Below, in pieces: positions 29,463 through 39,493 of a stretch of 64,000 bases of DNA (position 1 is its first letter; every line of letters starts with the position of its first letter). The position numbers and the translations under genes were made by a program. Below the pieces are notes generated by a model, which ran no database searches, was not told the DNA's origin, and saw only the letters and a list, made by a program, of their open reading frames with translations. Origin of the DNA: Trichomonas vaginalis G3 (lineage: Eukaryota > Parabasalia > Trichomonadida > Trichomonadidae); contig NC_067207.1 of the NCBI RefSeq assembly GCF_026262505.1, positions 30,162,082-30,226,081 of the forward strand, read 5' to 3'.

Positions 29463-29743
29463 ATTAAAAAATGAAATTTTAGAAAATAGTCAAAAATAAA
29501 ATTCTAGTCAAAGTCAAAAAACTTCTATCACATCATTTTTTGATTTATTCTAAATTTCGAGCGTCTTCAGGCTTATTTGGCTCAAACTCATAAAATTCAA
29601 CTCATTTTCCTACGTAAAATATCCCTATTGTTTTCTCCCGCTATATTGTGTGAAACCCCAACAAAAATTTGAGTTTCGGGCCTCAGGCAATGTTTTGATA
29701 ATTGATGCATATAATTAGAATTTGCATATTATATATAACAGGT
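29463..29743. promoter_or_regulatory. PABP-type gene promoter region and intergenic spacer
   Basis: 281 bases between the PABP-type start and the end of the next gene. On the minus strand AAATTTCATTTTTTAATATG places a trichomonad initiator (TCATTTTT) 13 bases before the ATG. Nothing else coding is seen. Confidence 0.55.
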
Positions 29744-29773
29744 ACTGATTAAAAAAATTAAATAATAATTATT
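29744..29773 (-). terminator. 30-base 3' UTR and poly(A) site, shown by the cDNA copy
   Basis: The stop codon overlaps TTTAAAATAA (TAAA signal). The poly(A)-tailed copy at 24,755-24,945 fixes the cleavage site at about 29,743/29,744, 30 bases after the stop. Confidence 0.8.
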
Positions 29774-32700
29774 TTAAACAAAATTAACAAGGAAAAGTTT
29801 TGATAAATTCTGGTTGATCTGTTCTTCGAATAAATACTTTTGTAGTTCAGGGGAGTCTTCATCATCATTGAAGAAGTTGAATTTCTCATTCAACGTCTTT
29901 ACTTTATCCCAATTGAATCCCATTTTATTTGCAATAAAAAGGAAGATGCCTAGTGCAGAATGTTCCTCTTCTGTATCTCCTGTGTTTGGAATGAAATCAT
30001 ATGAAGCAATGAATCTCAAAGCTAATTCTTCTGCTGTTTCGGGCATCCGCTGCATCAAAATACAAACTAAGTAACTGTACATATTGACATTATACAAAAG
30101 ATCATCAATAATTACTTCTCTATGTGATATTTGAATCCATTTTTCTAGTGCGTCTAATGCTGATTTCATCAACTCTAAATCTTTTGGTTTGTTTTCTTCA
30201 TCCATCAACATGTGGAAACTTAAATCACTTCCTTTGATCTTAGAGATGTTGGATCTCTCTTTCTCAAGAGCAACAAGCCTAAATGGATTTGAACGGAGTT
30301 CAATCCGTCTGTCAAATTTGACAATTGGCCGGACAAATATCAATTGAAAAACTGAAGCTGCGAAAGCTTTGAAAGATTCAGATGATTCACGACCATCTTT
30401 GAAAGATTGTGCAGCTGAATAAAGAATAGCAGACTTGCATTCCAATAAGTCAACTTTCAAATAGAAAGAAACTGTATCTAACATGGAAAGTGCTTGTTTT
30501 ACGGGCGTGAAGTTCCCCGATTTAAATGAGCTCAACAAAATGCAATTTGCTATTTCTCTGAAGCTCTTTAATACTTCCGAAGAATCCAAACCACTCTGGC
30601 AAAGGATAATAATCCAATATGGCCAGAAAGGTATAGATGTCATGCATGAACAAGCATCAGGATACGTAATTAATGATTTCGTGAGATCCGAAATCGATTG
30701 TTTTACGATATCTCTTTCAGTTGTTGTTGAAGCAGCTGCGAAAAGAGGGAAGAAGTAATGGGATTTCATGGGCAATGGTTTATCATTTGCACTTGATCTC
30801 CTTCTTGGAACATCGACGTTGTCTGTTTTATTCTTAAACATGTACTCGAAACTGTCTAAAAATATGTCAGACGCGTCAAATTGAAGTTCATCCATTGATT
30901 CAGTCAATCTAAGGATTGAAACCATGATTTCTTCATCGGAAACATTAGTTATTTCAGCACCATTCTTGAAGCATTTCAAAGCACTGAGATGGATCTTCGG
31001 ATCTTTGTTATGCATCAATTGTAAAAATGGTGTTGCAAAACCAAGTTGCTTCAAAACAACAACAATTGATTTTGAATTATGCATCATCATTTTTAATGAT
31101 GCATTCAATGCTTCAGCTTTTATGTCATTATGTGCAGAAGACATTAAAGTATCCATTAAAACAGAAACGTGGTTCTCTTGACCTTTTTCTTGTATCAATT
31201 TGAAGAAAATATGGATCAAAGATTGCACGTAATCAGGGATTTTATCAATAACTTTGTTGTTCGGTATCAATTGGTTGATAAACTCAACAACAAATGGTTG
31301 CCCTAATACTTCCATGATGATTTGTGGCTCATTGACACTGACTTCTGTTAATACATTAATACAAAAAGTGACAGCTTCTTTTGTAATTACTTTGTGGAGT
31401 TTAGGATTCATCCATAAAAACTTGATGCAGTTGATTTTGGATTTGTCTAATTTAAGACACTTCAATAGTTTGAAAAGTGACACAAAAATTGACTCATCCA
31501 AATGTCTATTCAATTTTGTGAAGTTCGATGAAATTTCTGAGAAACCGTTCATTCCATCGAAACATTTTTCACATTCAACAGAACTGGAAATGATGTTTTC
31601 CATGATGATTGGAAGAAGAACTAATGGATCTTCAACGCCAAAGTCAGAACCAATGGCCATTGTCGCTCCGAAATAAACAACAATGAAGGAATTCCAAACG
31701 ATATCGTTTGTAAACAAAGTGGAAAATGAAACAGGAGGTGGCACGAAGAATCCCCTCAAATTTGCAGTGTCGATGTAAGGGGAATTCGCCGGGATATTTC
31801 CATAGTGTTTTGTGGTGTTCGCAATGTTGAAACAGACAATGGAATTGGTGAAATCGACAGTATTGAACTCTGTCCTTGGATTGATCTTGGCAACAGTCAA
31901 TCCCGAGAAGATATATGTGTTAGATATATCTGCATAACTCTTTTTAACGATTTTGGAGTCGTTGTACGAGCCAATGAGGAAATGCATAGGTTTAGGAAGC
32001 TGTGACAAGGTTCTCTTTTGGGTTTCGATCTTTTGGAAGTCGACATAAAGAGAAATTTCGTTCATTCCGAAAGCTAACTCAACATGGAACCAGCAGTCGT
32101 TCTCGAAATTGAAGTTGAAGATCTGCATACTGTGGGATTTGGTCGATTTGATTGATAATGACAACAAATTGTCTTTAATTAAGACTAAAAACGATTCATT
32201 GTTATCTCCAATGTAAAGAAGTGGAAACGCACTTCCTTTAACACTGTTAGAACTCAATCTGATCGTTGTTACGAACGTCCAGTCCATATTAAAGATATTA
32301 TCCGGTAAAGAAGAGTCCGGAATCTTTATATATGTTTCGGGGAATGATAAAGCAACGTAACTTGGCTCACATAATATTTCTTGCTCTGCAGATAATCTCT
32401 TTAAGAACGATAGAACGTAAAGTGGCCAGACTTTTTCCTCGCTTTGAATGGACGCTTTCATTGCAGGAAGCAATTGGAGCATGAATGATGTGGATGGGAA
32501 TTGCTCGAATAAACTTGTAACAATGTTAAGAATGATTGATGTCAAGTTTTTCTCATTTTGTTGCAAATGACTTAATCTTCCAAGGCAAATCGACATCAAA
32601 CCACCGTCGCAACACAATAACGCGTTCAGACGACTCGTTCTCTCTAAGTCATATATCCATTCTAACACAGATAATTCTTCTGGTTTTCCTTTTATCGAAT

Positions 32701-34990
32701 TCATGAGGACGCTCATGATTCCATAGATCCTGATCGTCTTTATCTCCCTGAATTTCGAGTTTACGCCGAACAAAATTGACGTCAGTTCGTCTAATATCTG
32801 AGAATCGAGATCTACTTGAGAAACTGTCTGGGAAAGAGTGGTTGCCAAGCGGGCAGACCTCGGAATCAAATATTCTGTGAACATAGGATACGTGTAGAAT
32901 ATGTTTTTGATCAAACTGAGAACTAATTTTACGTCATTTGGATTTCCTGTGACTTGTGGAAGCTGCGCAGCATTATAAATTATAGATGTTTTGATTACAT
33001 TGCCGATATCTGGGTGATTGAGCGCTGCCATGTTGTTATTCATTGCATGAACAAATGTAATCGCGATTTGTCCATAACTTTCTACATTTTTCATGGCTTG
33101 TTCGAGTAAAAGTGCCACAAATGAGGTGAATCTGACCATTCCGATTGTATTATTGTCTCTTATCAATGAGAAAAACATTGATTTTACTACATCTTGGTAA
33201 TTTGCAAGAATTACGAGTCGGAGACACAAATCTGTATAAACTTGCATGTCTAGGATTGATTCCGGTGATGTAATTGTGAGTGCTTGCAAAAATGAGAACA
33301 ATTTGTAGCTCAAAAGCGTTTGTGGGGACTTTGAGATATATGTTGTTGCATATTGGAATGCAAAGGAGTTCAAATATGCTGGAATGAATATGTCTGGAAT
33401 GTCATTAAGTAGATATTCAAAAACAGGAAAGATATTCATCACAAAAAAGTCTCCGTATTCTGTTAATTTGGAGCTTAATGACTGGAAAACAAGGTTGAAG
33501 ATGTTATGGCCCTTCTTGCAACGTTCAGATAAGAAATAAATTATGTAATCTTGCATTTGCTTAATGAAAACAGCAATTCTGTCCTTATTATTAGGGTCAA
33601 CTTGCGTACAGAAGAGCTGGCGGTCGACAATTATGGACCAATCGTTCTTAATTGCTTCTTTAAGGCAAAACTCGTTGATTGGATGGATCAAAACCAACGA
33701 AATGCACAAGAATGAATGGTAAATGTCGGTATTTTTGATCTCCCTTAGTTGATTCATGATATCATTACATAAAATTTGAGATAATTCAGGAGAACCGATT
33801 ACTCTTTCACGCAAAAGCAATATTGCTGAGTAAAGTCCAGGATTTTGCTCCGAAAACTCGCGAATAACTGAAATTGACGTCGGTTCAGAAAATCTTCTCG
33901 AAAGGTTCATATGTTCTTTGAATTCTGATAGAGAAAGGAACTTGCAAGGCTTAGATTGTATCTCAGAAACGATACTTGCGTTCGGATCTATCTTTGGAAT
34001 CACAATATTTTTGATTATGCATTTATCGCAAGCCCATCTCAAAAAAGAGACGCATGAAGTAACTATTTTATTGAAATTGACATCGTGGTTCTTGATATTG
34101 AACTCGAAACATGTGTATCCCATATTGATAATCGAAGATTCGTTTGGAAGATCAGCTTTTGTGAACAAAAAGCAGGTAGAAGCAACGCAATTTGAGATTA
34201 TTTCCTTCTGCGCTGGCGTACAGTTCGAGTAAATGGCTGTAAATGTGTAAAAAGTACTAGAAATTATGTCAAATCTTTCGTAAAAATCTTGATAGAATTC
34301 TGCGATGAAAGTATTGACGCAGAACTTGAGAAACTCGAAGATAGTTGTGTGCTGCGTTCCAGCTTCTTTGATGATTAAGTTAAATAATGTCGGAAATATA
34401 TCCCAAAGGAACGAAATTGGAGCGGGATTCTTTCCTGTCTGTAGTATTGTTCTGAATTCTTGCGCAAGAATGCGAAATACAGGCTTAGAAAGGATTTCAA
34501 AGCGATTAAAACCTCCTGGCTTTAATGATGAGAAATACATGAAGAAAAAATTGAAATATTGCCATATTATCTCCGGAAAATTTTTACTTTTCTGGTTTCT
34601 AATAAAAAGTTTTAGTTCGTTAGGGAATTGATAGGCAACTTTTGCATAAATTCGGAAAATTTTGGTACGAATATTCTTGTATGTTTCTTTTGTAATGTTT
34701 TTCGATCTTGTTGTAACAAAAACTCTTACGAATTCTAATGATTCAACAGAAATTTTGTCTGTGAGATGTAAATACAACGCAATAGACTCTCGTGCATATT
34801 CTGGTTCAACTTCTTTCTGGATAAATGATGATAATGAGTCAACGCGGTAATTTTCATCCGATATCATTTTGTAAAACGTGATAACAGGATCGTAGACACC
34901 TTTTGTTTTGCTTTTCTTGTTTATAAGTCTAGATTTATAATAGCGCTCATAAACTTCTATTTCCTCCTGTAATTCCGAATTAACATTCAT
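29774..34990 (-). CDS. Large BEACH-family-like N-terminal scaffold protein without a BEACH domain
   Basis: A single open frame of 1,738 codons starting MNVNSELQEEIEVYERYYKS. Residues 1-880 are helical armadillo-like repeats. About 895-1,085 is a concanavalin-A/LamG-like beta sandwich (MDWTFVTTIRLSS, CWFHVELAFGMNEISLYVDF, KPMHFLIGSYND), followed by more helical repeats to the end (INQNLSKLFLVNFV). This is the layout upstream of the PH-BEACH-WD40 end of LYST/NBEA-type proteins, which act in membrane traffic, but no PH, BEACH or WD40 part follows. The poly(A)-tailed copy shows that the mRNA really ends here. Upstream, TTTCACTTTTTT is initiator-like. Confidence 0.75.
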   Translation of the reverse strand: MNVNSELQEEIEVYERYYKSRLINKKSKTKGVYDPVITFYKMISDENYRVDSLSSFIQKEVEPEYARESIALYLHLTDKISVESLEFVRVFVTTRSKNITKETYKNIRTKIFRIYAKVAYQFPNELKLFIRNQKSKNFPEIIWQYFNFFFMYFSSLKPGGFNRFEILSKPVFRILAQEFRTILQTGKNPAPISFLWDIFPTLFNLIIKEAGTQHTTIFEFLKFCVNTFIAEFYQDFYERFDIISSTFYTFTAIYSNCTPAQKEIISNCVASTCFLFTKADLPNESSIINMGYTCFEFNIKNHDVNFNKIVTSCVSFLRWACDKCIIKNIVIPKIDPNASIVSEIQSKPCKFLSLSEFKEHMNLSRRFSEPTSISVIREFSEQNPGLYSAILLLRERVIGSPELSQILCNDIMNQLREIKNTDIYHSFLCISLVLIHPINEFCLKEAIKNDWSIIVDRQLFCTQVDPNNKDRIAVFIKQMQDYIIYFLSERCKKGHNIFNLVFQSLSSKLTEYGDFFVMNIFPVFEYLLNDIPDIFIPAYLNSFAFQYATTYISKSPQTLLSYKLFSFLQALTITSPESILDMQVYTDLCLRLVILANYQDVVKSMFFSLIRDNNTIGMVRFTSFVALLLEQAMKNVESYGQIAITFVHAMNNNMAALNHPDIGNVIKTSIIYNAAQLPQVTGNPNDVKLVLSLIKNIFYTYPMFTEYLIPRSARLATTLSQTVSQVDLDSQILDELTSILFGVNSKFREIKTIRIYGIMSVLMNSIKGKPEELSVLEWIYDLERTSRLNALLCCDGGLMSICLGRLSHLQQNEKNLTSIILNIVTSLFEQFPSTSFMLQLLPAMKASIQSEEKVWPLYVLSFLKRLSAEQEILCEPSYVALSFPETYIKIPDSSLPDNIFNMDWTFVTTIRLSSNSVKGSAFPLLYIGDNNESFLVLIKDNLLSLSIKSTKSHSMQIFNFNFENDCWFHVELAFGMNEISLYVDFQKIETQKRTLSQLPKPMHFLIGSYNDSKIVKKSYADISNTYIFSGLTVAKINPRTEFNTVDFTNSIVCFNIANTTKHYGNIPANSPYIDTANLRGFFVPPPVSFSTLFTNDIVWNSFIVVYFGATMAIGSDFGVEDPLVLLPIIMENIISSSVECEKCFDGMNGFSEISSNFTKLNRHLDESIFVSLFKLLKCLKLDKSKINCIKFLWMNPKLHKVITKEAVTFCINVLTEVSVNEPQIIMEVLGQPFVVEFINQLIPNNKVIDKIPDYVQSLIHIFFKLIQEKGQENHVSVLMDTLMSSAHNDIKAEALNASLKMMMHNSKSIVVVLKQLGFATPFLQLMHNKDPKIHLSALKCFKNGAEITNVSDEEIMVSILRLTESMDELQFDASDIFLDSFEYMFKNKTDNVDVPRRRSSANDKPLPMKSHYFFPLFAAASTTTERDIVKQSISDLTKSLITYPDACSCMTSIPFWPYWIIILCQSGLDSSEVLKSFREIANCILLSSFKSGNFTPVKQALSMLDTVSFYLKVDLLECKSAILYSAAQSFKDGRESSESFKAFAASVFQLIFVRPIVKFDRRIELRSNPFRLVALEKERSNISKIKGSDLSFHMLMDEENKPKDLELMKSALDALEKWIQISHREVIIDDLLYNVNMYSYLVCILMQRMPETAEELALRFIASYDFIPNTGDTEEEHSALGIFLFIANKMGFNWDKVKTLNEKFNFFNDDEDSPELQKYLFEEQINQNLSKLFLVNFV

Positions 34991-35206
34991 ACCAAAATTT
35001 TAAATCAGCAAAAAAGTGAAAGTTACACCTTATGAATTCAAAATATGCTATAATGAATTATTATCAACATTACGAAACTGTAATTTAAAAAGTGACACAT
35101 TGAAATGTTTATTGTGGATTTCATTTCTCATATTCTTATTATCAATGCAACAGAAGATTGAAAATTTTAAATTAGAGTCAAAATGAACACCAGAAATTTC
35201 ATTTGT
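34991..35206. other. AT-rich spacer to element B
   Basis: Upstream region of the large gene. It contains CTTTCACTTTTTTGC (initiator-like, minus strand) about 30 bases from the start; otherwise nothing seen. Confidence 0.5.
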
Positions 35207-35212
35207 CAAAAA
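35207..35212. repeat. 6-bp target-site duplication, left (CAAAAA)
   Basis: CAAAAA directly before the left TIR; repeated at 51,834-51,839. Confidence 0.9.
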
Positions 35213-35512
35213 AGTAGTATATAATGCGGGTTTTGTGACTTTTTTTGTAAACGTAAGAATTCATACAATATCGAGTGATTTTGTATCATTTTTTTTAACA
35301 TATGAAGTAAAAAATGTATGATTCTTACGGTTTTTATTCTTACGTTTTTGAATAAATCAAGATTTAAAAAATTTTCAAAATTGTAAGACATTTACACTAA
35401 ACCCATACATAATGAAATAAAAAAAATAAAAAAAATAAAAAAATAAACTTTAAAAATTCATGTCTTACATTTTTGAATAATTTATTTTTTTTAATTTGTA
35501 TGAAAATGAGTG
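35213..35512 (+). repeat. Element B left terminal inverted repeat (300 bp)
   Basis: Starts AGTAGTATATAATGCGGG. The inner end runs into the first codons of the terminal gene (MKMS). It contains an internal repeat of CTTAC(G/A)TTTTTGAATAA-like segments and A/T homopolymer runs. Confidence 0.95.
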
Positions 35513-36015
35513 GATCAAGATTCGTAACCGTCAATCAATTAATGGATGCTCTTTCACCAATTCTTGAAAATGTTAAACAAGTAGATGTTTATTTCGATGA
35601 TTATGTAGAAAGTTTATATTATAAAGGTAAGTTTAATATTAAACCTATTGCTTTTGCATTTGATAATAAATTAATTGAAAATGCAAAAATTTGGGAATTA
35701 ATTCCAGATATTGAATATATAACAAATATTAATGATAAATGGTTTAAACGAATTTCAACCACAAAAGTTCTTTGTAAATTAATGATCAAAACTGAGGAAA
35801 AAGAATTTAACGGGTTTAAATATCATCCAAATAAAGTTTCAGAACTAGAAAATGAAAAACTTCAGAAAAAATTAAACGATAGACTTTCAAATGATCGTAT
35901 TGAAAAAATAAATAAACTAGCAGAAGTTGCATTTAATAATGAAATATTTGATGAATATAACCTTGAACTCAGTGATGGCTTTAAGGACCCGGGCTCAACG
36001 AGTCATGATTTATGA
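35500..36015 (+). CDS. Left terminal element protein, unknown
   Basis: The start is taken at the ATG inside the TIR that follows TTTATTTTTTTTAATTTGT (MKMSGSRFVTVNQLMDALSP). About 170 residues, mixed alpha/beta (VDVYFDDYVESLYYKGKFNI) with a coiled-coil end (ENEKLQKKLNDRLSNDRIEK). Because the TIR supplies the first codons, its mirror gene at the other end (51,545, minus) begins with the same residues. It overlaps tail-to-tail with the next gene by 35 bases. No family recognised. Confidence 0.65.
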   Translation: MKMSGSRFVTVNQLMDALSPILENVKQVDVYFDDYVESLYYKGKFNIKPIAFAFDNKLIENAKIWELIPDIEYITNINDKWFKRISTTKVLCKLMIKTEEKEFNGFKYHPNKVSELENEKLQKKLNDRLSNDRIEKINKLAEVAFNNEIFDEYNLELSDGFKDPGSTSHDL

Positions 36016-36361
36016 AATCAATAATTTGATTTATTCGCTCTTCAATAATTTCTATTCTTTTTGTTAAATCATCAATTTTCATTAATGAGGTGATTCTTGA
36101 TTGAGGAATAGATTTCAAACTAACCACTCCTTTTATTTTTGAAATTTTGAATCCATCAACTTTAAACATTTTATTCAATTTACATGTTGTCAATTCTTCA
36201 AATAATTTTTTATTATTAGCATAATAGTCATTAAATTCATCAACAGATGAAAAAATTTTTATTTCAGTAATTGGTTTAACAACGTTTATTTTTTGTTGAA
36301 CATTTTCACTTTCATTTATTTCTTCCTCCTCTGTTTCATTTATTTTTAAAATTGGTTTCAT
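35981..36361 (-). CDS. Unrecognised 126-aa coiled-coil protein
   Basis: MKPILKINETEEEEINESEN (acidic), then a globular part (FSSVDEFNDYYANNKKLFEE) and a C-terminal helix (DDLTKRIEIIEERINQIIDF). The leader AATTTTTATTTAATGATAAATG fits the element-wide start pattern. Convergent and overlapping with the left terminal gene. Confidence 0.6.
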   Translation of the reverse strand: MKPILKINETEEEEINESENVQQKINVVKPITEIKIFSSVDEFNDYYANNKKLFEELTTCKLNKMFKVDGFKISKIKGVVSLKSIPQSRITSLMKIDDLTKRIEIIEERINQIIDFINHDSLSPGP

Positions 36362-36427
36362 TTATCATTAAATAAAAATTAGAATATAAGTGATGAAATA
36401 TATTTTTTAATTAATATTAAATCAGAA

Positions 36428-36664
36428 ATGGCGGCAGGATTCTTTAAAAAATTATGGGATGGAATTAAGAAAGCTGCAGGTTGGGTTTATAAAAAGGTTA
36501 TTAAACCTGTTGCAAACTTTTTGGCACCAGTAGCGAAAACGGCAGGAACTATCATAGGTGGAGTATTAGGTACTAAAGCAGGTAATCCGGCGATGGGAGC
36601 ACAAGCAGGTAACGCAATTGGTGGAATTGCTGAAGGAATACTTAATAAAATAGGGGGTAAATAG
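36428..36664 (+). CDS. Amphipathic, membrane-active virion-type peptide (78 aa)
   Basis: MAAGFFKKLWDGIKKAAGWV is an amphipathic Lys/Trp helix. It is followed by a glycine/alanine zipper (AGTIIGGVLGTKAGNPAMGA, AGNAIGGIAEGI) able to insert in membranes. The neighbouring gene on the other strand begins with the same MAAGFFKKLWD. Similar in type to adenovirus protein VI/X-like or phage lytic peptides; role at entry or exit is inferred. Confidence 0.65.
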   Translation: MAAGFFKKLWDGIKKAAGWVYKKVIKPVANFLAPVAKTAGTIIGGVLGTKAGNPAMGAQAGNAIGGIAEGILNKIGGK

Positions 36665-36688
36665 TGGAAAAATAAATAAATATTATTT

Positions 36689-36904
36689 TTATCTTAGTAT
36701 TGGTTGTAGTCTTTGATAAACTTTTTCTCCTTTATTTAAAATTTCTCTTATTGGGGCAGCTTTTGGTGTTATTGATTCAGCAACGTCACTAATTGCTTCT
36801 TTATTCTTAAATATCCAATTTGCTCCTTTCTTCATTGTTTCCCAAACTTTATGCGCTCCTCTTTTTACTTTATCCCACAGTTTCTTAAAGAATCCTGCAG
36901 CCAT
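36689..36904 (-). CDS. Second MAAGFFKKLWD peptide (71 aa), convergent paralogue
   Basis: MAAGFFKKLWDKVKRGAHKV continues as a basic amphipathic helix (WETMKKGANWIFKNKEAISD) and ends in a helical tail. It shares its first 11 residues with the 36,428 gene but not the glycine zipper, so it is an inverted duplicate that diverged after the N-terminal helix. Confidence 0.65.
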   Translation of the reverse strand: MAAGFFKKLWDKVKRGAHKVWETMKKGANWIFKNKEAISDVAESITPKAAPIREILNKGEKVYQRLQPILR

Positions 36905-36974
36905 AGTTGATTATTTCATTAAAATTAAAAATTCATTTTCATATTTTAATTTTGATTTTTTTATTTAATAATAA

Positions 36975-38613
36975 ATGACGACTAACTATTTGGTGCCAAA
37001 CACTAAACCAATTAATGGAAATGTGTTTCATTCATTCGAAAAGATAAATGAAATATTGCAAAGAATGACGGAAGAAGATATTATAGAGAACTTGAAAGTT
37101 CATGCTATGACTCTGATGCTCCATATTTTGATGATAAACAAACTCATTTAAGAATTACAAATCCGGCTCATGATGTGAACCAATTAGGTGACACATATAT
37201 TAAACGCAAAGTTAAAGCAACTCTAGTTTCAAATAAAGCTTTCACATGTGATGCCGCTTTTAAATGTATGCGTTTATTCGTTGGTTACAAATCATCAAAT
37301 CAAAGCTTTAAACAATTAGAAGTAGAAACCGAAAGAGGTGATGCCGGTTATCTTCAGATGGATTGCGCCCGTGAATCTTTCGCATTTGCAACATATAAAC
37401 CAAAATCAGAAAGGAAAGTTAAAAAGTTTGTTCATTCGTTATATAATAATGTTCAAAAATATGATAACTCAGTATGTGGTAAATATATTGACCCTTCAGA
37501 AGTTTTCAAGAAAGCAAATGAAGAAGTTGATATCACTTTTGATATGATTATTCCGGTAAATGATTTGTTAGCATTTCAGGCGTTCGATGATTATCCTAAA
37601 TCATTTGGTGAAATCATTCTTAAATATTATGTTTTCAGGGATACTTTAGTATTTTGTCAGGTTGACCCGTTAAGAGTTGCTGATTTACAAAATTACGTTT
37701 ATGAAAAGATAACTGATGAAAATTATGAAAAGATTATGAATCATGTTTATAAATATGATCGCAAATTCCAACAAATCGGACTTCCTGCCAAATTAATTAC
37801 AAGCTTAGCCGCTACATCTGCTGACGCAACAGTTGATGATGTTATTATTTCATGCACAAAGATGGAAGTTTTAGAGGATAAATGTATTACACCAGGATAC
37901 GGTTTAATTGAAGAATCAGTTAAAGCAATACCACGTTTATTCAGTAAGGAAGATCCATTCATGATTCCAGCTCAACATATTGACGTTCGTTCACTAAATG
38001 GAGGTTGCATCACTCCTGAAGGTATCAGTTCAGATTTCTCATACGCTCTTCATAATGTTACAGATGTTGTGTTAGCATTTCCGAAGAATGCAATGCAAAG
38101 AACGTTTTAGAAAATCCAATGCTTCGAGGTCTTCAGGTCACTATAGATTCCAGAAACTTCCCCGATCAAGCGATGACCACAGTGGGTGACATATTCTTTA
38201 CACGTATGCTTCAAGCTTCTGATTTAGATGGAGTGAATGAATGCACGGAAGAATACGAGGACTCATTAACTAGACCACTGAATGATGATAATGGCACGCC
38301 ATTAGCTAGAACATGGAAAGACCAAACTTCATTCTTATGCACTATTCCAGTTCAACGTGATGGAGCGGGTATATTCTTTGATGGATTAGAAACTTTCAAC
38401 TCACAAGTTACAGTACAAGTGAAAGCTTATCCAATCATTCAGGGTGTAAATGACACTTACTGTTCAAAGGTGACAAATCCTCCTCAGGTTTGGTTTACTA
38501 GGACTACGTATTGGACATGGACACCGGATGAAGGTTTGAAATATCATCCAACAGGTACACCACCACAGTATAGAAGTTCATATGATGAAATATTGATGAA
38601 TAGAAATGTATAA
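36975..38613 (+). pseudogene. Double-jelly-roll major capsid protein
   Basis: Begins MTTNYLVPNTKPINGNVFHS. The first jelly roll contains GDTYIKRKVKATLVSNKAF and VDITFDMIIPVNDLLAFQAF. The second begins near VTDVVLAFPKNAMQRTF, then ENPMLRGLQVTIDSRNFPD, which is the diagnostic NP-strand of Polinton MCPs, and ends with PPQVWFTRTTYWTWTPDEG. It would assemble the icosahedral shell. Most of the length is open; about two breaks. Confidence 0.85.
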
Positions 38614-38637
38614 AATTATAAATTTATTTTTGATTAA

Positions 38638-39453
38638 ATGGATTTAAATTCTGAAGAATTAGCGGGAGTATATAATACATACGTAGATGATATGATTAAT
38701 GAAGCATTGAGTGATAATAGAAATGCTCTATCTAAGGAAAAATTAATGAAAATTCCATATTCTGAATGTTACTTAAATTCAATCACTGCAGCAATTGGTA
38801 AACAAAATAAAGGTAAAACATTAACGATATTAAAACAAATTATCATTATTGCTAACACTTCCCCCCATTCACATGTGTTAATTTATATCAACCGTTCAGG
38901 TTCACCTTCAGATGATACATTTGAATCTTTAAAGCATTTAATCAAAATTCCAATTATTTATTTATCACAAGAAGAAGCAGAAGATTATTTAAAAAACTTT
39001 TTAATGTATAAAGAATTATATAATACAATCAAGAAGCAAGGATTAGAGGATAAAATTATTGATAAACAACGGGATGAATTATTTGAAACACTTTCTATTT
39101 CAAATTTTGATAGAGAATTTTTGCATTCACTCATTTTTCTAGATGATGCGGTGAAATCAAAACTAATAACAAATGAGAAATCATATTTTAATCAGTTATT
39201 AACTCAATGTCGACACATTCAGTGTTCATTCTTCATGGCTGTTCAATACTTCAAAGCATTAAGCACAAACATTAAATCAAATCTATCAACACTTTTCATT
39301 TTCAGTGGTTTTAGTCGTCAACAGTTGAACGTTATGCTTTATCAAGTGAATTTACCAATGAGCATTAATGAACTTTACACACAATATCAACAATTAGGTG
39401 AACATGGAAAAATAATAGTTGATTTAAATAAAGGATGTGTTAAATTTGATTAA
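38638..39453 (+). CDS. A32-like genome-packaging ATPase
   Basis: 271 residues. The P-loop lies in ITAAIGKQNKGKTLTILKQ, Walker B in LHSLIFLDDAVKS, then QCRHIQCSFFMAVQYFKAL and a C-terminal FSGFSRQQLNVMLYQVNLP part, the order of A32/HerA packaging ATPases. It follows the MCP by 25 bases with leader TTTATTTTTGATTAAATG. It would load element DNA into capsids. Open throughout. Confidence 0.85.
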   Translation: MDLNSEELAGVYNTYVDDMINEALSDNRNALSKEKLMKIPYSECYLNSITAAIGKQNKGKTLTILKQIIIIANTSPHSHVLIYINRSGSPSDDTFESLKHLIKIPIIYLSQEEAEDYLKNFLMYKELYNTIKKQGLEDKIIDKQRDELFETLSISNFDREFLHSLIFLDDAVKSKLITNEKSYFNQLLTQCRHIQCSFFMAVQYFKALSTNIKSNLSTLFIFSGFSRQQLNVMLYQVNLPMSINELYTQYQQLGEHGKIIVDLNKGCVKFD

Positions 39454-39493
39454 CTTTTTATAATTAATTTTTATTTTTTATTTATAATTAAAC

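Noticed and set aside
29814-34850. Several 60-140-residue plus-strand frames opposite the 1,738-codon gene
   Set aside because: Antisense shadows of a long conserved frame; no leaders or domain features.
35206-35391. A 60-residue frame present in both TIRs of element B (minus at left, plus at right)
   Set aside because: It is simply the TIR sequence read outward; it spans the element end into flanking bases and has no coding signature.
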